From Ralstonia sp. UBA689 (GTDB lineage: Bacteria; Pseudomonadota; Gammaproteobacteria; Burkholderiales; Burkholderiaceae), in assembly GCF_002298975.1 (NCBI RefSeq), contig NZ_DBMV01000001.1, positions 1-64,000 on the forward strand: DNA of 64,000 bases. The letters run 5' to 3'. Shown here one piece after another: positions 44,573 to 51,907 of the stretch; the first letter of the stretch is position 1; the number at the start of each line of letters is the position of its first letter. Position numbers and translations under genes: made by a program. The notes under the pieces are model-generated. The model worked only from the letters and a program-made list of their open reading frames with translations. It was not told the DNA's origin and did no database searches.

Positions 44573-45577
44573 ATGAAAGCCATTGAAATTACCCAGTACG
44601 GCGGCCCCGAAGTTCTGCAGCTCGGCGAGCGTCCGATGCCTGAGCCGAAAGCGGGTGAAGTGCTGATCCGCGTGCGTGCGGCTGGCGTGAACCGGCCCGA
44701 TGTGTTCCAGCGCATGGGCAACTATCCGGTGCCGCTCGGCGCGTCGGATATTCCCGGGCTGGAAGTGGCTGGTGAGATTGTCAGCGGCGATCTATCGCAT
44801 GCCGATAACCGCTACGGCTTGAAGGTGGGCGACCGCGTCTGCGCGCTGGTGCAGGGCGGCGGTTATGCGGAGTTCTGCACGGCGCCGCTGGGCCAGGTGC
44901 TGCCGGTACCGGCCGGCCTGTCCGACGTCGAGGCGGCAGCGCTGCCTGAGAACTATTTCACCGTGTGGTCGAACGTGTTTGATCGCGGCTTGCTGGGGCA
45001 GGGCGCGCACGGCGCCGATGAAACGCTGCTGGTGCAGGGCGGCTCCAGCGGTATCGGCACGACGGCCATTCAGATGGCGTCTGCGCTGGGGTATCGCGTG
45101 TTCGCCACCGCAGGCAGCGCTGACAAGTGCTCCGCCTGCGTCGAACTGGGTGCCACGCGCGCTATCAATTACAAGACCCAGGATTTCGTCGAGATCGTCA
45201 AGACTGAAACCGGACGCGGCGTTGATGTGGTGCTCGACATGGTTGGCGGCAGCTACGTCGCGCGTGAGATCGCCTGCACGGCCGATGATGGCCGCATCGT
45301 GCTGATTGCGCTGCTGGGCGGCGCCAAGGCCGAGGTGCCGCTGGGCGACATCCTGCGCCGACGCATCACGCTCACCGGCTCGACGCTGCGTCCGCGCCCG
45401 GTAGCCTTCAAGGCAGCCATCGCGGCCAACCTGGTCGAGAAGGTCTGGCCGCTGCTGGCGTCGGGCCATATCAAGCCGGTCATCCATGCGGTCATGCCGG
45501 CCGCACAGGCGGCGCAGGCGCACGCCTTGATGGAATCGAGCGCACACATTGGCAAGATCATGTTGGTCTGGAGCTGA
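44573..45577 (+). CDS. NAD(P)H quinone oxidoreductase, zinc-independent MDR family
   Basis: The 334-residue protein is a medium-chain reductase of the PIG3/QorA group: MKAIEITQYGGPEVLQL, VRAAGVNRPDVFQRMGNYP, and the NADPH-binding LLVQGGSSGIGTTAIQMASALG. Cys/His zinc ligands of alcohol dehydrogenases are absent. It probably reduces quinones one electron at a time or enone compounds. It starts 19 bases after the HAD gene and precedes tpiA. Confidence 0.9.
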   Translation: MKAIEITQYGGPEVLQLGERPMPEPKAGEVLIRVRAAGVNRPDVFQRMGNYPVPLGASDIPGLEVAGEIVSGDLSHADNRYGLKVGDRVCALVQGGGYAEFCTAPLGQVLPVPAGLSDVEAAALPENYFTVWSNVFDRGLLGQGAHGADETLLVQGGSSGIGTTAIQMASALGYRVFATAGSADKCSACVELGATRAINYKTQDFVEIVKTETGRGVDVVLDMVGGSYVAREIACTADDGRIVLIALLGGAKAEVPLGDILRRRITLTGSTLRPRPVAFKAAIAANLVEKVWPLLASGHIKPVIHAVMPAAQAAQAHALMESSAHIGKIMLVWS

Positions 45578-45595
45578 TGTCCGAAGACGCCGAAA

Positions 45596-45625
45596 TTGAC
45601 CCTGTTTTTGCCGCCACGGTAGAAT
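45596..45625 (+). promoter_or_regulatory. tpiA promoter
   Basis: TTGACC (45596-45601) and TAGAAT (45620-45625) are 18 bases apart, 40 bases ahead of the tpiA start. Confidence 0.7.
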
Positions 45626-45664
45626 AGCGGGTTTATTTGACAGTCGACCGGGCGGAACAAGAAC

Positions 45665-46411
45665 GTGAACGCAAGACCGAAGCTGGTGGTGGGCAACTGG
45701 AAGCTGCACGGCAGCCTGAACACCAATGCCGCGCTGCTTGAGCAGATCAAGGCGGCGGGCAAGACCAACGCCACGCTGGCGGTGTGCGCACCGTTCCCGT
45801 ATTTGGCTCAGTGCCAATCGCTGCTGGCGGGCTCTGTAGTGGGTTGGGGCGCACAGGATGTGTCGGCCGAAACGCGTGGCGCCTTCACCGGCGAAGTGGC
45901 GGCGTCGATGCTGTCGGAGTTCGGTTGCGGCTACGTGATCGTCGGCCACTCCGAGCGTCGCACGTATCACGGCGAAACCGATGCGCAGGTGGCGACCAAG
46001 GCGCTGCGTGCGTTGGAACACGGCATCAACCCGATCGTCTGCGTGGGTGAAACGCTGGCGCAGCGTGAAGCAGGTGAGACCGAGCAGGTAGTGGGACGCC
46101 AACTGGATGCGGTGCTGGATGCGCTGTCGATCGAGCAACTGGGTCGGATCGTTGTTGCCTACGAGCCGGTATGGGCCATCGGCACCGGCAAGACCGCGAC
46201 CAGCGAGCAGGCGCAGGCGGTGCACGCCTTCCTGCGCGCGCGCGTTGCAGCTCGTGACGCGGGTGTGGCGCAGCGCCTGCCGATTCTGTACGGCGGCAGC
46301 GTCAAGCCGGACAACGCAGGTGAGCTGTTTGCAATGGCGGACATCGACGGCGGCCTGATTGGCGGCGCGTCGCTGAAGGCCGATGATTTCCTGGCGATTG
46401 GTCGCGCTTAA
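45665..46411 (+). CDS. tpiA: Triosephosphate isomerase
   Basis: The 248-residue TIM barrel interconverts dihydroxyacetone phosphate and glyceraldehyde 3-phosphate. Substrate Lys in VVGNWKLHGS, catalytic His in VIVGHSERR, and catalytic Glu with loop 6 in AYEPVWAIGTGKTA are present; YGGSVKPDNA closes the phosphate site. The start codon is GTG at 45665 with a weak ribosome site. secG follows 65 bases later, a common pairing in proteobacteria. Confidence 0.97.
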   Translation: MNARPKLVVGNWKLHGSLNTNAALLEQIKAAGKTNATLAVCAPFPYLAQCQSLLAGSVVGWGAQDVSAETRGAFTGEVAASMLSEFGCGYVIVGHSERRTYHGETDAQVATKALRALEHGINPIVCVGETLAQREAGETEQVVGRQLDAVLDALSIEQLGRIVVAYEPVWAIGTGKTATSEQAQAVHAFLRARVAARDAGVAQRLPILYGGSVKPDNAGELFAMADIDGGLIGGASLKADDFLAIGRA

Positions 46412-46476
46412 ACGATTGGTCGAGGTTGCAACGTGCGGTGCACGTGCAACCGCAACACATTATTGAGAGATACGAA

Positions 46477-46836
46477 ATGGCAATTCTGAAGACTCTGCTG
46501 CTGGTGGCGCAAATCTTGAGTGCGCTCGGCGTGATCGGCCTAGTGCTGCTGCAGCACGGCAAGGGCGCGGACGTTGGTGCGGCCTTTGGTTCCGGGGCAT
46601 CGGGCAGCCTGTTCGGTGCTACCGGTTCGGCCAACTTCCTTTCGCGTACCACGGCCGTTCTGGCCACCGTGTTCTTCGTGGCCACGCTGGCGCTGACGCT
46701 GATCGGCACCAACAAGGGTAGCGTGTCGACGGGCGTGATGGGTTCGGTGGCTCCGATTGCGACGCCGGCTTCCGCGCTGGCAGCCTCGGCTCCTGCAGTT
46801 CCGGCAGCGGCTTCCGCCCCGGCTGTGCCGAAGTAA
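46477..46836 (+). CDS. secG: Preprotein translocase subunit SecG
   Basis: The 119-residue protein has two transmembrane helices (LLLVAQILSALGVIGLVLLQ and TTAVLATVFFVATLALTLIG) flanking the conserved GKGADVGAAFGSGASGSLFGATGSANFL loop, then an Ala/Pro-rich tail. It assists SecYE in protein export. Confidence 0.95.
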   Translation: MAILKTLLLVAQILSALGVIGLVLLQHGKGADVGAAFGSGASGSLFGATGSANFLSRTTAVLATVFFVATLALTLIGTNKGSVSTGVMGSVAPIATPASALAASAPAVPAAASAPAVPK

Positions 46837-46850
46837 TTCGACGTAATGAT

Positions 46851-46873
46851 GACGGGCGCGCCGTCGGGTTTTT
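46851..46873 (+). terminator. Possible terminator after secG
   Basis: GACGG/CCGTC arms (46851-46855, 46861-46865) form a short stem, followed by GGG and five T. A second AT-rich hairpin (CGCACAA/TTGTGCG) follows close behind. Confidence 0.5.
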
Positions 46874-46909
46874 CGGTGCGCCTCGCCGCACAAGTTTTTT
46901 GTTTGTGCG

Positions 46910-46939
46910 TTGAACAAAAGCCCAGCTTTGCGGTAGAAT
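46910..46939 (+). promoter_or_regulatory. Promoter of tRNA-Leu
   Basis: TTGAAC (46910-46915) and TAGAAT (46934-46939), 18 apart, precede the tRNA by 75 bases; the nuo operon may also be read from it. Confidence 0.65.
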
Positions 46940-47014
46940 GCAAGGCTTGAAACAATGCGGAAAACGGTGGTGGCACAAAGCCCGATCGTGTTCTTGATAA
47001 AGTTTCTTCCCCCA

Positions 47015-47099
47015 GCCGACGTGGTGAAATTGGTAGACACGCTATCTTGAGGGGGTAGTGGCGAAAGCTGTGCGAGTTCGAGTCTCGCCGTCGGCACCA
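47015..47099 (+). tRNA. tRNA-Leu (anticodon GAG)
   Basis: The 85-base sequence folds as a class II tRNA: 7-bp acceptor stem GCCGACG/CGTCGGC, D arm with TGGTAGACAC, anticodon stem CTATC/GGTAG around the loop TTGAGGG (anticodon GAG), a long variable arm, T arm GCGAGTTCGAGTCTCGC and an encoded CCA end. It decodes CUC and CUU Leu codons. It stands between secG and nuoA. Confidence 0.96.
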
Positions 47100-47109
47100 A
47101 TCAAATTTC

Positions 47110-47145
47110 GGGGTCTGTTCAACGGGATTGTTCCGCGCAGACCCC
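47110..47145 (+). repeat. Hairpin between tRNA-Leu and nuoA
   Basis: GGGGTCTG (47110-47117) and CAGACCCC (47138-47145) are perfect 8-base arms; an inner CGGGA/TTCCG pairing is also possible. There is no T tract. It starts 10 bases after the tRNA and could act as a processing signal or weak terminator. Confidence 0.6.
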
Positions 47146-47265
47146 ATCCGCAAAACGGCGGGTAGTTCGAGCGCCGTGAGGCTGCGGACCCGGCGCCTTC
47201 GATGGGGCGACAAGGCGCCGCCTGCGGGCAGTGCTGTTGCAACCATTCAAAAAGGCGGGCGTCCC

Positions 47266-47625
47266 TTGAACCTCGAAGCCTATTTCCCCGTTCTGCTGTT
47301 CATCGTCATCGGTGTTGGCCTTGGCCTTGCCCTGATGACCATCGGCCGAGTCCTCGGTCCGAATAATCCCGATCCTGACAAGCTCTCGCCGTACGAGTGC
47401 GGCTTCGAAGCCTTCGAAGACGCGCGCATGAAGTTCGACGTGCGCTATTACCTTATCGCCATTCTGTTCATCCTGTTCGATCTCGAAACAGCGTTCCTCT
47501 TCCCGTGGGGCGTGGCGCTGCGCGATATCGGCTGGCCGGGGTTCATTGCGATGGGTGTATTTCTTCTCGAGTTTCTCGTGGGCTTCGTCTACATCTGGAA
47601 AAAAGGCGCGCTCGATTGGGAGTGA
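47266..47625 (+). CDS. nuoA: NADH-quinone oxidoreductase subunit A
   Basis: The 119-residue membrane subunit of complex I has three helices and the conserved loop LSPYECGFEAFEDARMKFDVRYYL that lies at the quinone entrance. The start codon appears to be TTG at 47266 (AAAGGCGG upstream); the frame upstream is open but has no similarity. First gene of a 14-gene operon in the standard nuoA-N order. Confidence 0.95.
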   Translation: MNLEAYFPVLLFIVIGVGLGLALMTIGRVLGPNNPDPDKLSPYECGFEAFEDARMKFDVRYYLIAILFILFDLETAFLFPWGVALRDIGWPGFIAMGVFLLEFLVGFVYIWKKGALDWE

Positions 47626-47631
47626 TGTGAA

Positions 47632-48114
47632 ATGGCGATCGAAGGCGTACTCAACGAAGGCTTTGTCACGACCACCGCTGACAAGCTGATCAACTGGACC
47701 CGTACCGGGTCGCTGTGGCCGATGACGTTCGGCCTGGCCTGCTGTGCCGTGGAGATGATGCACGCAGGTGCATCGCGTTATGACTTGGACCGCTTCGGGG
47801 TGGTGTTCCGCCCGTCGCCGCGCCAGTCCGACGTGATGATCGTGGCAGGCACGCTGTGCAACAAGATGGCGCCCGCGCTGCGCAAGGTGTACGACCAGAT
47901 GGCCGAGCCGCGCTGGGTCATCTCGATGGGTTCGTGCGCCAACGGCGGCGGCTACTACCACTATTCGTACTCTGTCGTGCGCGGCTGCGACCGCATTGTG
48001 CCGGTCGACGTGTACGTGCCGGGCTGCCCGCCGACTGCTGAGGCGCTGATCTACGGCATCATCCAGTTGCAGGCCAAGATCCGCCGCACCAACACCATCG
48101 CGCGCAAGGGCTGA
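47632..48114 (+). CDS. nuoB: NADH-quinone oxidoreductase subunit B
   Basis: The 160-residue subunit carries 4Fe-4S cluster N2, the last electron donor to quinone. The ligands Cys37, Cys38, Cys102 and Cys132 are in LACCAVEMM, GSCANGGG and VPGCPPTAE. It is separated from nuoA by six bases. Confidence 0.97.
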   Translation: MAIEGVLNEGFVTTTADKLINWTRTGSLWPMTFGLACCAVEMMHAGASRYDLDRFGVVFRPSPRQSDVMIVAGTLCNKMAPALRKVYDQMAEPRWVISMGSCANGGGYYHYSYSVVRGCDRIVPVDVYVPGCPPTAEALIYGIIQLQAKIRRTNTIARKG

Positions 48115-48115
48115 C

Positions 48116-48718
48116 ATGACCGACAAGCTTGCCACCCTGAAGTCCGCGCTGGAAAAGGCACTGGGCAACCGCATTCAAAGTCTGACCGAGTCGGTCGGTG
48201 AACTCACCCTCGTGGTGAAGGCGGCCGATTACCTCGAGGCCATGCGCACGCTGCGCGACGACGCATCGCTCAAATTCGAGCAACTGATGGATTTGTGCGG
48301 CGTCGACTACGCTGACTACGGCGATGGCGCCTGGAATGGTCCGCGCTTTGCGGCTGTGTCGCACCTGCTGTCGGTCACACACAACTGGCGTGTGCGTGTG
48401 CGCGTGTTCGCGCCGGACGACGACCTGCCGGTCGTGGCGTCCATGGTTGATCTCTGGAACTCCGCCAACTGGTTCGAGCGCGAGGCGTTCGATCTGTACG
48501 GCCTGGTATTCGAAGGCCACCCGGACCTGCGCCGTATCCTGACCGATTATGGCTTTATCGGCCATCCGTTCCGCAAAGATTTCCCTGTGTCGGGCTACGT
48601 TGAAATGCGTTACGACCCGGTGCAACGCCGCGTGGTTTACCAGCCGGTGACCATCGAGCCGCGCGAGATTACGCCGCGTGTGATCCGTGAGGATCAATAC
48701 GGTGGCTTAAAGCACTGA
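48116..48718 (+). CDS. nuoC: NADH-quinone oxidoreductase subunit C
   Basis: The 200-residue subunit is part of the peripheral arm. The signature ERExFDLYGLVFEGHPDLRRILTDYGFIGHPFRKDFP is intact (ERE-AFDLYG here). It begins one base after nuoB and is separate from nuoD, unlike the fused NuoCD of enteric bacteria. Confidence 0.97.
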   Translation: MTDKLATLKSALEKALGNRIQSLTESVGELTLVVKAADYLEAMRTLRDDASLKFEQLMDLCGVDYADYGDGAWNGPRFAAVSHLLSVTHNWRVRVRVFAPDDDLPVVASMVDLWNSANWFEREAFDLYGLVFEGHPDLRRILTDYGFIGHPFRKDFPVSGYVEMRYDPVQRRVVYQPVTIEPREITPRVIREDQYGGLKH

Positions 48719-48740
48719 CGGCACTGAAGGGCGCCCGACT

Positions 48741-49994
48741 ATGGCAGATATCAAGAACTACACCCTGAACTTCGGCCCGCAGCACCCGGCCGCGCACGGC
48801 GTGCTGCGCCTAGTGCTCGAGTTGGACGGCGAAGTGATTCAACGTGCTGATCCACACATCGGCCTGCTGCACCGCGCGACCGAGAAGCTCGCCGAGCAGA
48901 AGACCTGGATCCAGAGCGTGCCGTACATGGACCGTCTCGACTACGTGTCGATGATGGTCAACGAACACGCCTACGTAATGGCCATCGAGCGCCTGCTGGG
49001 CCTCGAAGTGCCACTGCGTGCGCAGTACATCCGCGTCATGTTCGACGAGATCACGCGGATCATGAACCACCTGATGTGGATCGGTTCGCATGCGCTGGAC
49101 GTGGGCGCTATGGCGGTGTTCCTGTACGCCTTCCGCGAGCGCGAAGACCTGTTCGACATGTATGAAGCCGTGTCGGGCGCGCGTATGCATGCGGCTTATT
49201 ACCGTCCGGGTGGCGTGTACCGCGACCTGCCCGACACGATGCCGCAATACAAGGCATCCAAGGTGCGCAACGAGAAGGCATTGGCTGCTCTGAACGAAAC
49301 ACGTTCGGGCTCGCTGCTGGACTTCATCGAAGACTTCACCAACCGGTTCCCGAAGTACGTCGACGAATACGAAACGCTGCTGACGGATAACCGGATCTGG
49401 AAGCAGCGTCTGGTCGGTATCGGCGTGGTGAGCCCGGAGCGTGCGCTCCAGAAGGGTTTCTCTGGCGCCATGCTGCGCGGCTCGGGCATCGAGTGGGACA
49501 TCCGCAAGAAGCAGCCGTACGAAGTGTACGATCGCGTCGATTTCGATATCCCGGTCGGTGTGAACGGCGATTGCTACGACCGTTATCTGGTGCGCGTCGA
49601 AGAAATGCGCCAGAGCAACCGCATCATCCGCCAGTGCATCGAGTGGCTGCGCAAGAACCCGGGTCCGGTGATCACCGACAATCACAAGGTGGCACCTCCG
49701 TCGCGTGTGGACATGAAGACCAACATGGAAGAGCTGATTCATCACTTCAAGCTCTTCACGGAAGGCATGCATGTGCCCGAAGGCGAGGCGTATGCCGCCG
49801 TCGAGCACCCGAAGGGCGAGTTCGGCATCTACGTGGTGTCGGATGGCGCCAACAAGCCGTACCGCCTGAAGATCCGTGCACCGGGCTTCGCCCATCTGGC
49901 GGCACTCGACGAGATGGCCAAGGGCCACATGATCGCCGACGCTGTGACGATCATCGGTACGCAAGACATCGTGTTTGGCGAGATCGACCGCTGA
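48741..49994 (+). CDS. nuoD: NADH-quinone oxidoreductase subunit D
   Basis: The 417-residue 49-kDa-type subunit forms the quinone site with NuoB. The N-terminal loop FGPQHPAAHGVLRL contains the His near the quinone head group, and the C-terminus VFGEIDR is conserved. Twenty-two bases separate it from nuoC. Confidence 0.97.
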   Translation: MADIKNYTLNFGPQHPAAHGVLRLVLELDGEVIQRADPHIGLLHRATEKLAEQKTWIQSVPYMDRLDYVSMMVNEHAYVMAIERLLGLEVPLRAQYIRVMFDEITRIMNHLMWIGSHALDVGAMAVFLYAFREREDLFDMYEAVSGARMHAAYYRPGGVYRDLPDTMPQYKASKVRNEKALAALNETRSGSLLDFIEDFTNRFPKYVDEYETLLTDNRIWKQRLVGIGVVSPERALQKGFSGAMLRGSGIEWDIRKKQPYEVYDRVDFDIPVGVNGDCYDRYLVRVEEMRQSNRIIRQCIEWLRKNPGPVITDNHKVAPPSRVDMKTNMEELIHHFKLFTEGMHVPEGEAYAAVEHPKGEFGIYVVSDGANKPYRLKIRAPGFAHLAALDEMAKGHMIADAVTIIGTQDIVFGEIDR

Positions 49995-50045
49995 ACCCGC
50001 AGGAAACAACGGTTTGACGCGCTGGCAAGCGCGGCTGTGAAACGA

Positions 50046-50076
50046 GGACGCACGCCGGGGTGAGAGCCCCGCGTCC
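50046..50076 (+). repeat. Hairpin between nuoD and nuoE
   Basis: GGACGC (50046-50051) pairs with GCGTCC (50071-50076) and GGGG with CCCC inside, with a five-base bulge. There is no T tract; it may stabilise or mark processing of the nuo mRNA. Confidence 0.5.
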
Positions 50077-50095
50077 CGCACCAATCGCAACGAAA

Positions 50096-50599
50096 ATGCT
50101 ATCAGCAGAAGCTCTCAAGGAAATCGACCGGGCGGTCGCGAAATATCCCGCCGACCAGAAGCAGTCCGCCGTGATGGCGGCGCTGGCGGTCGCGCAGAGC
50201 GAGAAAGGCTGGGTCTCGCCCGAAGTCATGCAGTTCGTGGCCGAGTACCTCGAAATGCCGCCGGTGTGGGTCGAGGAAGTGGCGACGTTCTACAACATGT
50301 ACGACACCAAGCCGGTGGGCCGCTTCAAGCTGTCGGTGTGCACGAATCTGCCGTGCGCGCTGTCGGGCGGCGAGCGCGCGGCCGACTACCTGAAGAAGAA
50401 GCTGGGCATCGGTTTCAACGAGACGACGGCCGACGGCAACTTCACGCTGAAGGAAGGCGAGTGCATGGGCGCGTGCGGTGACGCACCGGTCATGATCGTC
50501 AACAACACCCATATGTGCAGCTTCATGAGCAACGAGAAGCTCGACGCGCTGATCGCCGATCTGCAGGCGAAGGCGTCCGCCAACGGAGCAGGCAAGTAA
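50096..50599 (+). CDS. nuoE: NADH-quinone oxidoreductase subunit E
   Basis: The 167-residue thioredoxin-like subunit holds 2Fe-2S cluster N1a through Cys82, Cys87, Cys123 and Cys127 (VCTNLPCAL and GECMGACGDAP). The ATG at 50096 is used; the region before it is the 101-base nuoD-nuoE spacer. nuoF starts directly at the next base after its stop. Confidence 0.96.
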   Translation: MLSAEALKEIDRAVAKYPADQKQSAVMAALAVAQSEKGWVSPEVMQFVAEYLEMPPVWVEEVATFYNMYDTKPVGRFKLSVCTNLPCALSGGERAADYLKKKLGIGFNETTADGNFTLKEGECMGACGDAPVMIVNNTHMCSFMSNEKLDALIADLQAKASANGAGK

Positions 50600-51895
50600 A
50601 TGACCTCCCTGCACGATCGACACATCCAGCCGTTGATTCTCGCCGGCCTGAACGGCGACAACTGGCACCTTGAAGATTACGTCAAGCGCGGCGGCTATCA
50701 GCAGCTCAAGCGCATCCTGACGGAAAAGATCCCGCCTGAACAAATCATCGCCGACGTGAAGGCCTCGGGCCTGCGCGGTCGTGGCGGTGCGGGCTTCCCG
50801 ACCGGCCTGAAGTGGAGCTTCATGCCGCGCCAGTTCCCGGGCCAGAAATACCTGGTCTGCAACACGGACGAAGGCGAGCCGGGCACGTTCAAGGATCGCG
50901 ACATCATTCGCTACAACCCGCATGCCCTGATCGAAGGCATGGCCATCGGCGGCTACGCGATGGGTATCACCGTGGGCTACAACTACATCCATGGCGAGAT
51001 CTGGAACGAATACAAGATCTTTGAGCAGGCGCTCGAAGAGGCGCGTGCTGCAGGTTTTCTGGGCGATAACATCCTCGGCTCCGGCTTCAACTTCCAACTG
51101 CATGCGCACCATGGCTATGGCGCGTACATCTGCGGCGAGGAAACCGCGCTGCTCGAGTCGCTGGAGGGCAAGAAGGGTCAGCCGCGTTTCAAGCCGCCGT
51201 TCCCGGCCAGCTTCGGTCTGTACGGCAAGCCGACCACCATCAACAACACCGAAACCTTTGCTGCGGTGCCGTTCCTGCTCACTATCGGTCCGGACAACTA
51301 CCTGAAGATGGGCAAGCCGAACAACGGCGGCTCGAAGATCTTCTCGGTGTCCGGCGATGTGGAGCGCCCAGGCAATTACGAGATTCCGCTCGGCACGCCG
51401 TTCTCCAAGCTGCTGGAACTGGCTGGCGGCATGCGCGGCGGCAAGAAGCTCAAGGCGGTCATTCCGGGCGGCTCGTCGGCGCCGGTCGTGCCGGCCGATC
51501 TGATGATGGCCTCCGACATGGATTACGACTCGATCGCCAAGGCCGGCTCGATGCTCGGCTCGGGCGCAGTCATCGTCATGGACGAGACGCGCTGCATGGT
51601 GAAGTCGCTGCTGCGCCTGTCGTACTTTTACTACGAAGAATCGTGCGGTCAGTGCACGCCGTGTCGTGAGGGTACTGGCTGGCTGTATCGCGTGGTCGAT
51701 CGCATCGAGCACGGCAAGGGCCGCCAGGAAGACCTGGACCTGCTCAACAGCGTGGCCGAGAACATCATGGGCCGGACCATCTGCGCACTCGGCGATGCCG
51801 CCGCGATGCCGGTCCGCGGCATGCTCAAGCACTACTGGGATGAGTTCGCGTATCACGTCGAACACAAGCGGTGCATGGTGCCCACCTACATTTAA
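50600..51895 (+). CDS. nuoF: NADH-quinone oxidoreductase subunit F
   Basis: The 431-residue subunit binds NADH and FMN (GLRGRGGAGFPTGLKW; NTDEGEPGTFKDRD) and 4Fe-4S cluster N3 via Cys349, Cys352 and Cys355 (ESCGQCTPCREG) and Cys395. It is the entry point for electrons. Confidence 0.97.
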   Translation: MTSLHDRHIQPLILAGLNGDNWHLEDYVKRGGYQQLKRILTEKIPPEQIIADVKASGLRGRGGAGFPTGLKWSFMPRQFPGQKYLVCNTDEGEPGTFKDRDIIRYNPHALIEGMAIGGYAMGITVGYNYIHGEIWNEYKIFEQALEEARAAGFLGDNILGSGFNFQLHAHHGYGAYICGEETALLESLEGKKGQPRFKPPFPASFGLYGKPTTINNTETFAAVPFLLTIGPDNYLKMGKPNNGGSKIFSVSGDVERPGNYEIPLGTPFSKLLELAGGMRGGKKLKAVIPGGSSAPVVPADLMMASDMDYDSIAKAGSMLGSGAVIVMDETRCMVKSLLRLSYFYYEESCGQCTPCREGTGWLYRVVDRIEHGKGRQEDLDLLNSVAENIMGRTICALGDAAAMPVRGMLKHYWDEFAYHVEHKRCMVPTYI

Positions 51896-51907
51896 GCGTG
51901 GCAGAAC

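Noticed and set aside
47119..48174. Antisense open frame across nuoA and nuoB
   Set aside because: Low complexity and explained by codon bias of the nuo genes.
50057..50070. Riboswitch-like GGGGTGAGAGCCCC in the nuoD-nuoE gap
   Set aside because: It is only a small stem-loop; no conserved riboswitch core follows.
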